From positions 496,001 through 560,000 of the forward strand of contig CBDDOJ010000002.1 in assembly GCA_965231865.1 (NCBI GenBank): a stretch of DNA of 64,000 nucleotides. Reading direction: 5' to 3'. A program made the position numbers and the translations under genes. This DNA is from WTGA01 sp965231865 (lineage in GTDB: Bacteria > Pseudomonadota > Gammaproteobacteria > Arenicellales > Poriferihabitantaceae). Positions 40,367 to 50,303 of this stretch are shown here, piece after piece. Every line of letters starts with the position of its first letter. Position 1 is the first letter of the stretch. Below the pieces are notes generated by a model. The model saw only the letters and a list, made by a program, of their open reading frames with translations. It made no database searches and was not told the origin of the DNA.

Positions 40367-40885
40367 TTGAAGCAGGAAAAGAGTCAGTACGACACGGAAG
40401 AATTACTTGCATGTGGTCACGGGGAGTTGTTTGGGCCAGGCAATGCACAGTTGCCGCTGCCAAACATGCTCATGTTTGACCGGATCATCCACATTGATGA
40501 TGATGGTGGAGCGCATGGAAAAGGACTGGTAATCGCTGAAATGGATGTCCACCCCGATCTGTGGTTTTTTGCCTGTCATTTTGAAGGCGACCCGGTCATG
40601 CCAGGCTGCCTGGGAGTGGATGCATTGTGGCAGCTGGTGGGGTTTTCATTGGGATGGAGAGGGGGTGAGGGGCACGGGCGTGCCCTGGGTGCGGGAGAGA
40701 TCCGGTTCAGCGGACAGATTACCAAGAGCTGCAAGGTAATTACCTACCGGATTGATTTCAAGCGGGTCATTATGCGAAAACTGGTGATGGGAATCGCCGA
40801 CGGCAAGGTATACGCGGATGATCACCCGGTCTATGACTGCAAGGACCTCCGGGTGGGATTGTTCAAAAACATCGAGAATTTCTGA
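40367..40885 (+). CDS. fabA: 3-hydroxydecanoyl-ACP dehydratase/isomerase FabA
   Basis: A 172-residue enzyme that dehydrates and isomerises 10-carbon intermediates, the branch point to unsaturated fatty acids. The active-site histidine and aspartate are in WFFACHFEGDPVMPGCLGVD followed by ALWQLVGFSLGW. The start is TTG 40367, chosen for the AGAGGA site 7 bases upstream and because the family N-terminus fits. fabB follows 166 bases on, the pair needed for anaerobic-type unsaturated fatty acid synthesis. Confidence 0.94.
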   Translation: MKQEKSQYDTEELLACGHGELFGPGNAQLPLPNMLMFDRIIHIDDDGGAHGKGLVIAEMDVHPDLWFFACHFEGDPVMPGCLGVDALWQLVGFSLGWRGGEGHGRALGAGEIRFSGQITKSCKVITYRIDFKRVIMRKLVMGIADGKVYADDHPVYDCKDLRVGLFKNIENF

Positions 40886-41051
40886 TTCTCGGACTTGTCG
40901 CAGGTGCTTGACCACTCTTTACCGGATAGTCGAAAGTCGTGTTGAAAGTCGTATTGAACAGCCTGGGTTTTCCATCATTGAACCCGTGTTATGATTTGCA
41001 AATGCCTTTTTTGAAACACTCCGAACGGCCTGAACTCCTGGTGGAATTAGC

Positions 41052-42269
41052 ATGAAAAGAGTCGTGATCACGGGGTATGGGATTGTTTCGAGTCTGGGGA
41101 ACAATAAAGACGAGGTCCGGCAGGCACTGATGACGGGTCAATCCGGAATCGTACATTGCCAGGACTATGCCGATCTTGGGATGCGCAGCCGGATTCACGG
41201 CGCCATTGAACTTGACGCACAGTCCATGATTGACCGGAAGCTGTACCGGTTTATGGGGGATGCGGCAGCATACAGCTATATTGCCATGCAGGAAGCCATT
41301 GAGCACGCAAATTTAACCGAAGCCATCATCAGCAGCGAAAGAACGGGTTTGTTGATGGGAACAGGGGGGGCTTCACCGGAAAATATCGTCAAGGCTGCGG
41401 ATACCTTGCGTGAGCGGGGAGTCCGTCGGGTGGGGCCCTACATGGTTACCAAGACGATGTCCAGTACGATTCCCGCCTGTCTCGGAACGGCCTACAAGAT
41501 AAAAGGGGTTTCCTATGCCATCAGTTCGGCCTGTTCCACCAGCGCCCACTGCATTGGACATGGCGCGGAACTCATTGAACTTGGCAAGCAGGATGTTGTT
41601 TTTGCCGGTGGCGGAGAAGAATTGCACTGGTCCCTGTCGGTACTGTTCGATGGAATGGGTGCCCTGTCTTCAAACTACAACGATGCCCCGGCAACGGCCT
41701 CCCGACCCTATGACAAGAACCGGGACGGGTTTGTGATCTCCGGAGGGGCCGGGGTGGTGGTGCTGGAGGACCTGGAACATGCCCAGCGCCGGGGGGCGCC
41801 GATTTATGCGGAACTGACGGGATACGGGGCGACTTCGGATGGATATGACATGGTCCAGCCTTCAGGGCACGGCGCAGTGCGCTGCATGCGTCAGTCCATG
41901 CAGTCCATTGACAAGCCGGTCCAGTACATCAATGCCCACGGAACCAGTACCCCGGTCGGGGACATCAGGGAGCTTGAGGCCATCGCCGAAGTCTTCAATG
42001 CAGATTGCCCGCCAATCAGTGCAACCAAGTCCCTCAGCGGTCATGCACTGGGGGCAGCGGGTGTCAATGAATCCATTTACACGCTGTTGATGATGGAGTC
42101 CGGATTTATCTCGGGAACGGCGAATATAGAAAACCTGGATGAAGGGGCGGTGGGATTTCCCATTGTCACGGAAACCATGACGGACGTGGAAATCAATGTC
42201 GCCATGAGCAACAGTTTCGGTTTTGGCGGTACGAACTGTTCCCTGGTTTTCGAGCGCTGGAACCCGTAA
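41052..42269 (+). CDS. fabB: 3-oxoacyl-ACP synthase I FabB
   Basis: A 405-residue condensing enzyme that elongates unsaturated acyl chains. Catalytic residues: Cys in ISSACSTSAHC, His in YINAHGTSTPVGD and His in SLSGHALGAAG. The start RVVITGYGIVSSLGN is canonical. With fabA it forms the unsaturated fatty acid branch. Confidence 0.95.
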   Translation: MKRVVITGYGIVSSLGNNKDEVRQALMTGQSGIVHCQDYADLGMRSRIHGAIELDAQSMIDRKLYRFMGDAAAYSYIAMQEAIEHANLTEAIISSERTGLLMGTGGASPENIVKAADTLRERGVRRVGPYMVTKTMSSTIPACLGTAYKIKGVSYAISSACSTSAHCIGHGAELIELGKQDVVFAGGGEELHWSLSVLFDGMGALSSNYNDAPATASRPYDKNRDGFVISGGAGVVVLEDLEHAQRRGAPIYAELTGYGATSDGYDMVQPSGHGAVRCMRQSMQSIDKPVQYINAHGTSTPVGDIRELEAIAEVFNADCPPISATKSLSGHALGAAGVNESIYTLLMMESGFISGTANIENLDEGAVGFPIVTETMTDVEINVAMSNSFGFGGTNCSLVFERWNP

Positions 42270-42339
42270 TCCCCCGATAATTCCCGGGGCAGGTACGGCA
42301 GCCCTGCGGCGCTGCAAGGGTGCTTTCAGGTTTTCAAGC

Positions 42340-43377
42340 ATGATTCAGTCCAAGGCACAATCCCCAGGCCCGGTTGTCATCTGGCTGGTGGTTTGCTGCG
42401 TCCTGGTATTGGCCATGGTGCTGCTGGGCGGGGCGGTTCGATTGACAGGCTCCGGGTTGTCCATGGTGGACTGGAAACCCCTGACGGGCATGATTCCTCC
42501 CATGGATGCACAGGCCTGGACGGATGTCTTCGAGAAATACAAGACGTTTCCGGAATACCAGCTTGTGTATCGGGGCATGGATCTGGAAGGATTCAAGTTT
42601 ATCTACTACATGGAGTATTCCCACCGGATTCTTGGTCGTATCATCGGTATCGCATTCTTCGTTCCGTTCCTGGTTTTTCTCTGTACAGGGAAGCTTTTGC
42701 CGGGATTGTCGAACCATCTTTGGCTGTTGCTTCTCCTGGGTGCCGTGCAGGGATTGATCGGCTGGTACATGGTACAAAGCGGGCTGGTAGACAATCCCAG
42801 GGTCAGCCAGTACCGGTTGGCCCTGCATCTGCTGGTTGCCGTACTCATCTACGCGTACATGGTGCGGATCGTGTGTGGACTGGTCATTCACCGCAGGCCC
42901 CGGAACCCGGGGTCCGGGACCATGGGGACCATCACCTTTGCCATCGTATTGCTGATGATTGTCAGCGGGGCTTTTGTTGCTGGAACCAAAGCGGGATTCA
43001 TGTTCAACACTTTCCCGAAAATGGGGATGGACTGGGTGCCCGCCCAGGTAATGGCCCTGTCTCCGGGGTGGCGGAATTTCCTTGAAAATCCAGTGGCCAT
43101 CCAGTTTCTTCATCGGCTGCTGGCGGTGGGGGTATTGATTGCCGTCCTGGGATATGCCTGGCAGCTGGGACGATCCACCGTCCCTTCAGGGAAAACCATT
43201 GCGCTTCTCCTGGTCCTGGCTGTGGCGGCCCAGTGGGGTTTGGGCATCGCCACACTGTTATCCGGTGTTCCCCTGGTTCTGGGGGTGGCGCACCAGGCAG
43301 GTGCCATGCTGCTGTTAACCCTCGTGGTCGTCGGAAATTCACTGGACCGGGGCATTTTCCAAAAAGACGATGGATGA
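42340..43377 (+). CDS. ctaA: Heme A synthase (COX15/CtaA family)
   Basis: A 345-residue integral membrane protein with eight hydrophobic helices that converts heme O to heme A for aa3-type oxidases. I chose ATG 42340; upstream frames overlap fabB. Conserved features: LGGAVRLTGSGLSMVDWKP, the heme-ligand region YYMEYSHRILGRIIG, VQGLIGWYMVQSGL, and in the second half VAGTKAGFMFNTFP, QFLHRLLAVG and VLGVAHQAGAMLLL. No other cytochrome aa3 gene is adjacent. Confidence 0.92.
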   Translation: MIQSKAQSPGPVVIWLVVCCVLVLAMVLLGGAVRLTGSGLSMVDWKPLTGMIPPMDAQAWTDVFEKYKTFPEYQLVYRGMDLEGFKFIYYMEYSHRILGRIIGIAFFVPFLVFLCTGKLLPGLSNHLWLLLLLGAVQGLIGWYMVQSGLVDNPRVSQYRLALHLLVAVLIYAYMVRIVCGLVIHRRPRNPGSGTMGTITFAIVLLMIVSGAFVAGTKAGFMFNTFPKMGMDWVPAQVMALSPGWRNFLENPVAIQFLHRLLAVGVLIAVLGYAWQLGRSTVPSGKTIALLLVLAVAAQWGLGIATLLSGVPLVLGVAHQAGAMLLLTLVVVGNSLDRGIFQKDDG

Positions 43378-43648
43378 AAAGATGGAGATTGTCAAGTCAG
43401 TGATATCAGCAATTGTTGCGGAATGCCGGTGCAGGCCGCAAGGACGAACAGCCCATGTGGCTGTGTCATGATCACGGGCAATCGCATTCGATCGGTCCTC
43501 GTCGGTACCGAAGGGGTACGGAATTCCGCTCCGGAGACCCGTGGATACGCTGTTGAGCCGCATGGAGACCAAATCTGCGACCAATGAGATCGCACTGGTG
43601 GACCGACCGGCGTAATGATATCAATGTGCCTGAACCAGGGAGAAACGC
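43378..43648. other. Intergenic stretch with a possible coding remnant
   Basis: No intact gene. One short frame ending at TAA 43613-43615 reads SSVPKGYGIPLRRPVDTLLS and could be the last piece of a decayed protein (faintly like a solute-binding protein end), without a start. Weak. Confidence 0.25.
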
Positions 43649-43870
43649 ATGGACAAGAGGCTGAATAATTATCTCGAGAAAAAAGATGCCACAGCGCTGG
43701 ATGACAGCGTTCTGGAAGCCTACTTGACGTCAATGAAGGAGCAGGTGACCCCCGAGATTGAAAGGCAGATCAGGAAGAACGAGAGACGGGCTGCGGAACT
43801 GCGGTTCTCGCCGGGTCCGGTCCCGAGGCGTCAGAAAGCTGTCGCGAAGAAGAAAAGGAAACGGACGTAG
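43649..43870 (+). CDS. Small basic protein of unknown function
   Basis: Seventy-three residues from ATG 43649 with GGGAGAAA upstream. The first half is acidic and helical (LEKKDATALDDSVLEAYLTS), the second strongly basic (RKNERRAAELRF, ending AVAKKKRKRT). The charge pattern suggests nucleic-acid or ribosome binding, but no family is recognised. It may be a stand-alone unit. Confidence 0.5.
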   Translation: MDKRLNNYLEKKDATALDDSVLEAYLTSMKEQVTPEIERQIRKNERRAAELRFSPGPVPRRQKAVAKKKRKRT

Positions 43871-44038
43871 GGCGGGCGGGATAAGGGTGTCCCGAGGCCC
43901 ACTTTCCCCTGGAAAACCACCCTGTCGTTCAGGCGCATGTTCCGTTGGACAACTCTCCCCCTGTAATTACCGGCCCGGCCACCCTATAATCAGCCCCTTT
44001 GCTCCCGAGCATTCCCACGACCACCATAAGGTTCGTTT

Positions 44039-44698
44039 GTGCCATCTCTTGAAAAAATCCGGGTCTTGACGAGGATTCCCCAAACCGGCCTATCCCGGAT
44101 TTACGCATTTTCACTGGCCCTGTGTCTTGCAGCCAGTGTTCCGTGTATCGCGTCGAACGATGACTGGAATGTGGAAATCCTGATGAAAGAACTTTCACAG
44201 GTCACCCATGTGCAACTGGATTTTGTCGAAACCCGGGCATCCGCATTCCTGTTCATTGACCTGGTTGTGGAAGGAAACATGGAATATCGAGCCCCGGGCT
44301 ACTTGTTGAAAAATACCGTAAAACCGGTCAAGGAAACGGTGTTGATCAGTGGGGATGAAATGACTGTCAAACAGGTCATTGAGGAGGGCAAAGGGGAGGA
44401 GGACACCCTGGTCCGGCGGTATTCCGTGCAATCCCATGTCCTGTTGCAGGCAACCGTGGAAAGCATCAAGGCGTTGCTGTCGGGTGATTTCGGCAGGTTG
44501 CTCGAGAACTTTGAAATGGACCTTTCAGGTGAACGCGGTGACTGGCAACTTAACCTGATCCCGAAATCAGCGGTGATCATTGAGTCGGTGGCGAAAATAA
44601 TACTGTCTGGAGCCGGCATCCAGGTGAATGAGATTGTAACCACCCATACCGATGGCGATGAAACCCTGCTTCATCTGACTTACCGGTTACTTCAATAA
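44039..44698 (+). CDS. LolA-like periplasmic lipid carrier, RND-associated
   Basis: A 219-residue protein from GTG 44039 with a signal peptide (hydrophobic about 21-37, then PCIAS|N). The mature part resembles LolA-like carriers found next to MMPL exporters: LMKELSQVTHVQLDFVETRA, a repeating beta pattern, and YLLKNTVKPVKETVLISGDE. It lies 16 bases before the MMPL gene, so the two probably move a lipid or glycolipid across the envelope together. This differs from the true lolA. Confidence 0.75.
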   Translation: MPSLEKIRVLTRIPQTGLSRIYAFSLALCLAASVPCIASNDDWNVEILMKELSQVTHVQLDFVETRASAFLFIDLVVEGNMEYRAPGYLLKNTVKPVKETVLISGDEMTVKQVIEEGKGEEDTLVRRYSVQSHVLLQATVESIKALLSGDFGRLLENFEMDLSGERGDWQLNLIPKSAVIIESVAKIILSGAGIQVNEIVTTHTDGDETLLHLTYRLLQ

Positions 44699-44714
44699 TA
44701 CTGAATCGGCTTTT

Positions 44715-47078
44715 GTGAATGCAGCGCGTACCAAGGGGGCTTTAATCGTCTGTGCGGTGATCGCCGCCCTTTTTGTTGTCCTGACCCAATTCAGGGTCTC
44801 CACCGACCTCGCGCTGTTCCTGCCTGAACCGGATTCCAAGTTTGAACGGCTGCTGCGATATCAGCTGGACAATGGGGCCTCCGCAAATATTCTGTTTCTG
44901 GCGTTTTCCGGGCCGGACACCGAGACACTGGCGGACTTTAACAAAAGTGTGGTGGACCGGCTCGGGCAATCCGGCACATTCAGCACGGTCACGAACAACG
45001 CCCGCAGTTTAAGCACCCGTGCACTGGAATTTCTGGAAAAGCACCGTTACCTGTTGACCCACCATGATCTCACTGAACAGTTTTCGGTTTCCGGGCTCAA
45101 GTCTGCATTGCAGGCGCGGCTGGAAGGATTGGCCTCTTCCTCGGCCGCCGTGGAGAAAAGGTACCTGCGCAATGATCCCACCGGGGAGATGGCCACATTG
45201 CTGGAAGAGTGGCAGGGAAAAATAAGCCGGCACAAGCGCCCGGCTGAAATGTTCGGAGTCTGGTTTTCCGATGACCTGTCGAGGACGCTGATCCTGGTTG
45301 AAATTGCTGCGGACATTTCCAGACTGCAGAATCAGATCGATGCGGTGATGGAAATCAGGGAGACCTATGAACAGATCAAAATACCGGGACTTGAAATGAC
45401 CGTGACCGGTCCTGCTGTGTTTGCCGTGGAGAGCGGCGAGGACATTCGGGAGGACATCAGAAGATTGACGCTGATGGCGGTCTCCATGGTGCTGCTGTTT
45501 TTATGGATGGTTTACCGGTCCGTGCGCCCCCTGGCCCTGATCGCCTGTACGCTGGTTTCCGGCGTGATCGTGGCCACCGCAACCATACTGCTTGTCCATG
45601 GCCGGATTCATGGGATTACGCTGGCATTCGGAATCACCCTGGCCGGGGTTGCCGTGGATTATCCCATCCACCTGCTGACCGGCTTCCGGGGCAAAAGAAA
45701 AGACCGCCAAAACCGGATCAGAAAAATATGGCGCACCCTCCGGCTGGGGGTGTTGTCCACGGTCATTGCATACGCGGCATTCCTGCTTTCCGGATTCGGC
45801 GGTCTGCAGCAACTCGGCTGGTTCACCATTGTCGGGCTGGTTACGGCAGCGGCTTTTGCACGATGGGTGTTGCCGTTCCTGGATCACCACGAGGAAAATC
45901 CCAGGCAGGGACTGTCCGGGTTGCACCGTTTTTTGAAACAAGTTGGCCAGCGTGCAAAAAAATTGAAATGGGTGGTTGTCGGCAGTTTTGTCCTGGCCAT
46001 GGCAGGCATGATGGTTTCCGGTCAACCGATTTTGCATCTGAACGTGGATTCCCTCAGCCCCATAAAGGATCAACGCCGGGCAGACGGTAAACTTTTAAGG
46101 GATGACCTGGGGTTCTGGTACGGTGGGAGCATGGTGGTGGTTGTGGCGCCCGACAAGGACAAAGTGTTACAGGAAAGCGAAAAACTGCAGGTTCACCTCG
46201 ACCGCCTGGTGGAACAGGATGTGATGGAAAGCTATGACATGGCGGCGCACTTTTTGCCGAGCCAAAAAATGCAAATGTCCAGAAAATCACAAATTGTGGA
46301 TGAGCAGACCCTGCGCCGCCGCCTGGAGGAAGCCATGGAGGATTTTCCCTTTCGCCCAGGTGTTTTCGAGCCTTTTCTGGAGGAAGTGGCCGGGACTGCC
46401 CGGATGGCGCTGGTGGAGCCGGACACCCTGGATGGGACGGCCATGGACAAAAAGCTGGCCCCTCTCCTGTTTGATTTCGAAGGGGAGGCCGGGGGAGTGG
46501 TCCTGTTGCATGATGTCCGGGACAGTGCCGGGGTGCAGGCCTTCGCCGACCAGCATGACGGCGTGTACTACATGCACCTCAAAACCGCGTCAACCGATAT
46601 GGTCGCCCGCAGCGTGGACCGGGTATCCAAAGCGATGATCCTGTGCGTCATCCTGATTTACCTGGCTCTTTCCCTGTCTTTCAGAAACATGAAACGCCCC
46701 CTGAAAATCATGGTGCCGGCGTTTGCCGCGGCGGTGGTGACCGCGGCCGTGCTGGTTTTTTCCGGGAATCCATTGAGCGTATTTCATCTGGTTTCATTGT
46801 TGCTAGTCGTTGGGCTGGGCCTGGACTATGCCCTGTTCTTTAACCGGTTGCCGGAAAACCGGGACGAATGGGATACGACTTTCCGGTCTCTTTGGGTATG
46901 CGGCGTCACCACAGTCCTGGTCTTTGGCATTCTGATGTTCTCCCAGGCCCCCCCACTGGAAGCGATCGGCCTCACCGTGGGGATTGGCGCATTCCTGAGC
47001 ATCGTTTTTGCCGCGATGTGGGCGGCCACCCCGGGACCGGGAAATCTGCCGCACCGCCGCCGGAAGCGATCCGGTTGA
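44715..47078 (+). CDS. MMPL-family RND exporter
   Basis: A 787-residue inner-membrane protein from GTG 44715 with the two-fold RND layout: TM1 (about 7-22), a large periplasmic domain, five helices (about 250-395), TM7 (about 421-440), a second periplasmic domain and five more helices (about 640-775). The proton-relay segments GITLAGVAVDYPIHLLTGF and VVGLGLDYALFFNR carry the conserved acids. Members export lipids or lipid-linked molecules. Pairing with a LolA-like protein is also seen in aryl polyene and fatty acid clusters; no such biosynthesis genes are adjacent here. Confidence 0.85.
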   Translation: MNAARTKGALIVCAVIAALFVVLTQFRVSTDLALFLPEPDSKFERLLRYQLDNGASANILFLAFSGPDTETLADFNKSVVDRLGQSGTFSTVTNNARSLSTRALEFLEKHRYLLTHHDLTEQFSVSGLKSALQARLEGLASSSAAVEKRYLRNDPTGEMATLLEEWQGKISRHKRPAEMFGVWFSDDLSRTLILVEIAADISRLQNQIDAVMEIRETYEQIKIPGLEMTVTGPAVFAVESGEDIREDIRRLTLMAVSMVLLFLWMVYRSVRPLALIACTLVSGVIVATATILLVHGRIHGITLAFGITLAGVAVDYPIHLLTGFRGKRKDRQNRIRKIWRTLRLGVLSTVIAYAAFLLSGFGGLQQLGWFTIVGLVTAAAFARWVLPFLDHHEENPRQGLSGLHRFLKQVGQRAKKLKWVVVGSFVLAMAGMMVSGQPILHLNVDSLSPIKDQRRADGKLLRDDLGFWYGGSMVVVVAPDKDKVLQESEKLQVHLDRLVEQDVMESYDMAAHFLPSQKMQMSRKSQIVDEQTLRRRLEEAMEDFPFRPGVFEPFLEEVAGTARMALVEPDTLDGTAMDKKLAPLLFDFEGEAGGVVLLHDVRDSAGVQAFADQHDGVYYMHLKTASTDMVARSVDRVSKAMILCVILIYLALSLSFRNMKRPLKIMVPAFAAAVVTAAVLVFSGNPLSVFHLVSLLLVVGLGLDYALFFNRLPENRDEWDTTFRSLWVCGVTTVLVFGILMFSQAPPLEAIGLTVGIGAFLSIVFAAMWAATPGPGNLPHRRRKRSG

Positions 47079-47218
47079 ATTGAGCACGGCAGGGTCGACG
47101 TTGAAAACCGCCCCGGGGGGGTGGTTCTGGGGTAAAATAATCCCCACTTTCCTTGTCTGCACACATCGGACTGTTTGATTCAGAAATTCCGAAACGCATA
47201 GATCCCGGGGTCAAGAAG

Positions 47219-48694
47219 ATGGCGCGAATAGCCGTGGGCGGCTGGCAACACGAAACCAATACGTTCGCAACGATCAGGGCGGAATACGACTCGTTCGTCT
47301 GTGCCGATGAATGGCCCGCCATGACTGCGGGCCCGGCCATGCTGGATGCGGTGAGGGACATCCACCTGCCGGTGGCCGGGGCAATCCAGGCATTGGAGGA
47401 AGCGCAGCACCGGATTGCGCCGTTGCTGTGGTGTTCCGCCACACCGTGTTCGTATGTAACGGAAGATGCATTTGAAAGAATCTGCGAAAAGATGCTGGGC
47501 CTTCTCGAGCAGGCACTCCCCGTGGACGGGATTTACCTTGACCTGCATGGCGCCATGGTATGCGAGCATCTCCAGGACGGTGAGGGCGAATTCCTGTCCC
47601 GGGTGACCCGCCTGGTGGGCCGTGATGTCCCGATATTCGTCAGTCTTGACCTGCATGCAAATGTGACGCCCCGGATGGTGGACAATGCAACGGTGATCGA
47701 TATTTTCCGTACCTACCCCCATGTTGACATGGGATTGACGGGGTACCGGGTAGCGAAATATTTATGTGATTACCTGGACAATCCCCGCCCAATCTTCAAA
47801 TCTTTCCGGCAGATTGATTTTCTCATTCCCCTGAATACCGGGTGCACGCTGATCGAACCCTGCCAGTCCATTTACAGCGCGTTGTCGCAATCGACCTCTT
47901 CCCGTGTACCGTCCCTTTCGTTTGCCTGTGGATTCCATCTTTCGGATATCCATGATGCGGGCCCCGCGGTCGTGGGGTATGGTCATCACCAGGAAGAGGT
48001 CGACCAGGTTGTGGACAGGCTGGTTGCCCGGATCCGGAAGGAGCAGCCGAATTTTTCAGAAAAAATCTGGGCCGCAGACGAAGGCATTGAGGAAGCCATG
48101 GCATTCATTTCCAGCCATGGCGGAACGGTGGTGATGGCGGACACCCAGGACAATCCCGGGGGCGGTGGAGCCGGCAATACCATTGGCATATTGCGGGCCA
48201 TGATGGAACACACTGTGCAAAATGCCGTCATCGGGGTGATCAATAACGAAGCGGTGGCCGCCGCGGCCCATGAATCCGGGATTGGGAGCTCCATCGAAAT
48301 AAGCATCGATGACCAGACCGGCCAGGCACCCCTGCATGCACACGGCCGTGTGAAAAATTTGAGTGACGGACGATTTACCGCCACCGGGCCCATGTACCGG
48401 GGAGCGAACATGGAGATGGGCCTGACCGCGTTGCTCGACCTGTCCGGTATTCAGGCAATTTTCTGCTCAAAACCCATACAGGCCGCTGATCAGGCGCATT
48501 TCCGGCATCTCGGCATTGAACCGGAAACCATGGACCTGGTGGTGGTGAAGAGTTCGGTCCATTTCAGGAATGATTTCGAGGCCCTGGCGAGTCGCATCAT
48601 GATTGTCGCCTCTCCCGGCGAGGTGTATGCCGACCCGGCCTCCCTGGACTATAAAAATTTGCGGCCCGCCATGGAAATCACCCCAATGCGTTGA
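47219..48694 (+). CDS. M81-family metallopeptidase (MlrC-like)
   Basis: A 491-residue protein of the microcystinase C family (DUF1485 plus MlrC C-terminus). I chose ATG 47219 because RIAVGGWQHETNTF follows at once. Putative zinc residues are the His/Asp/His in HETNTF, LDLHGAM and SLDLHANVT, and TYPHVDMG and DTQDNPGGGGAGNT are also conserved. Relatives degrade linear microcystin; most have unknown peptide or amide substrates. It precedes the sulfatase by 33 bases. Confidence 0.85.
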   Translation: MARIAVGGWQHETNTFATIRAEYDSFVCADEWPAMTAGPAMLDAVRDIHLPVAGAIQALEEAQHRIAPLLWCSATPCSYVTEDAFERICEKMLGLLEQALPVDGIYLDLHGAMVCEHLQDGEGEFLSRVTRLVGRDVPIFVSLDLHANVTPRMVDNATVIDIFRTYPHVDMGLTGYRVAKYLCDYLDNPRPIFKSFRQIDFLIPLNTGCTLIEPCQSIYSALSQSTSSRVPSLSFACGFHLSDIHDAGPAVVGYGHHQEEVDQVVDRLVARIRKEQPNFSEKIWAADEGIEEAMAFISSHGGTVVMADTQDNPGGGGAGNTIGILRAMMEHTVQNAVIGVINNEAVAAAAHESGIGSSIEISIDDQTGQAPLHAHGRVKNLSDGRFTATGPMYRGANMEMGLTALLDLSGIQAIFCSKPIQAADQAHFRHLGIEPETMDLVVVKSSVHFRNDFEALASRIMIVASPGEVYADPASLDYKNLRPAMEITPMR

Positions 48695-48727
48695 ATCATC
48701 AAATGCCTGAACGGATGGTATCCCGGT

Positions 48728-50290
48728 ATGAATTCCAAATCAAAACAGCACAACATTGTGGTGGTCATGGCGGATCAGCTCACTGCCAGGGCCCTGGGCT
48801 GTTACGGCAACACGGAAGTCTTCAGTCCGAATATTGACCGGCTGGCTCACCAGGGCGTGCTGTTCGAGAATGCCTACAGCAGCAGCCCCCTGTGTACGCC
48901 GGCTCGATATGCCTTCATGACCGGACAGAATATTTCGCGTTGCGCCGGGTATGACAATGCCGCCTATCTGCCCGCCACCATGCCGACCTTTGCACACTAC
49001 CTGCGGTTGATGGGGTACCGCACCGTGTTGTCCGGCAAGATGCACTTCGTCGGCCCGGATCAATTGCATGGGTTCGAGGAAAGGCTGACCACGGACATCT
49101 ATCCTGCGGATTTTGGCTGGGTGCCGGATTGGAGGAATCCGGATGAACGCATTGATTTGTGGTACCACAACATGTCCAGCGTTGCCCAGGCAGGGGTCGC
49201 GGCCATCACCAATCAGCTGGCGTACGATGACGAGGTCGGGCATCAGGCCCGGCATGCCATTTATGATCATGCCCGCGGTGAAGACCCGAGATCACTCTGC
49301 CTGGTGGCGAGTTTTATCCACCCCCATGATCCCTATGCAACCAGACAGAAATACTGGGACCTCTACGACCAGGTGGACATTTCACTGCCCACGGTGCCCA
49401 GACCGGAGGCGGATCAACGGGACCCCCACAACCGGCGACTTGAAAAGGTGATCGACCTGGATGCCATCCCGATCAGCGACGAAGACATTATCCATGCACG
49501 ACGGGCGTATTATGGCAATGTTTCCTATGTGGACGAGTGGCTCGGCCGATTGCGGGACACCCTTGAAGAGTGCGGTATGGCCGGGAATACCACCCTCATT
49601 GTGACCTCGGATCATGGCGATATGCTCGGAGAGTTCGGCCTGTGGTACAAGATGTCATTCCGGGAATGGTCCTGCCGTATCCCCACGATCATTTACAATC
49701 CATCCACCATGGTGCCGCACCGGGTTCCCCAGGCGGTGGCCCATGTGGATATTTTACCTACCCTGATGGATATTGCCGCCGAGGAAACCGGCGCGGAAAA
49801 ACCACCGCCCATCGATCCGCTGGATGGCCGATCGCTGTGGTCATTGTGCAAGGGCGAGGACCCTGGGGACCCGGACCGGGCCGTGAGTGAATATCTGGCG
49901 GAAGGTACGGGGGCGCCGATGCTGATGATTCGGCACGGCCGTTACAAGTACAATTGTTGCCCTACGGACCCGGAACAGTTGTTCGACCTTCACAACGACC
50001 CCGATGAACGGGTGAACCTTGCCGGGCAGGCGGATCATGCCGCCGTACTGGAGAGTTTTCGGAAGGATGCCGAAGAACACTGGGATGTTGACCGGGTACG
50101 GGAAGAGGTGATGACAGACCAGGCACGGCGCCGCGCCGTTTACGGTGCATTGCGGACCGGACGTTATCAGGGTTGGGACTACAATCCCGCACGGGACCCG
50201 TCGGAACAGTACACGCGAAGTCACATGGACCTGACCCGCTTCGACATCCTGTCCAGGTTTCCCCGGCCGAAGCCGTTCAGGCCTGGATAA
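48728..50290 (+). CDS. betC: Choline-sulfatase BetC
   Basis: A 520-residue alkaline-phosphatase-fold sulfatase. The formylglycine motif C-x-P-x-R is SPLCTPARYAFMTG, metal ligands are in VVMADQLTARAL and VTSDHGDMLGE, and the end (RSHMDLTRFDILSRFPR) matches the choline-sulfatase C-terminus. It splits choline-O-sulfate to choline and sulfate, giving a sulfur source or the precursor of betaine. No betI/betAB or transporter is adjacent. A formylglycine-generating enzyme must be encoded elsewhere. Confidence 0.88.
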   Translation: MNSKSKQHNIVVVMADQLTARALGCYGNTEVFSPNIDRLAHQGVLFENAYSSSPLCTPARYAFMTGQNISRCAGYDNAAYLPATMPTFAHYLRLMGYRTVLSGKMHFVGPDQLHGFEERLTTDIYPADFGWVPDWRNPDERIDLWYHNMSSVAQAGVAAITNQLAYDDEVGHQARHAIYDHARGEDPRSLCLVASFIHPHDPYATRQKYWDLYDQVDISLPTVPRPEADQRDPHNRRLEKVIDLDAIPISDEDIIHARRAYYGNVSYVDEWLGRLRDTLEECGMAGNTTLIVTSDHGDMLGEFGLWYKMSFREWSCRIPTIIYNPSTMVPHRVPQAVAHVDILPTLMDIAAEETGAEKPPPIDPLDGRSLWSLCKGEDPGDPDRAVSEYLAEGTGAPMLMIRHGRYKYNCCPTDPEQLFDLHNDPDERVNLAGQADHAAVLESFRKDAEEHWDVDRVREEVMTDQARRRAVYGALRTGRYQGWDYNPARDPSEQYTRSHMDLTRFDILSRFPRPKPFRPG

Positions 50291-50303
50291 AATACCGGGT
50301 CAT

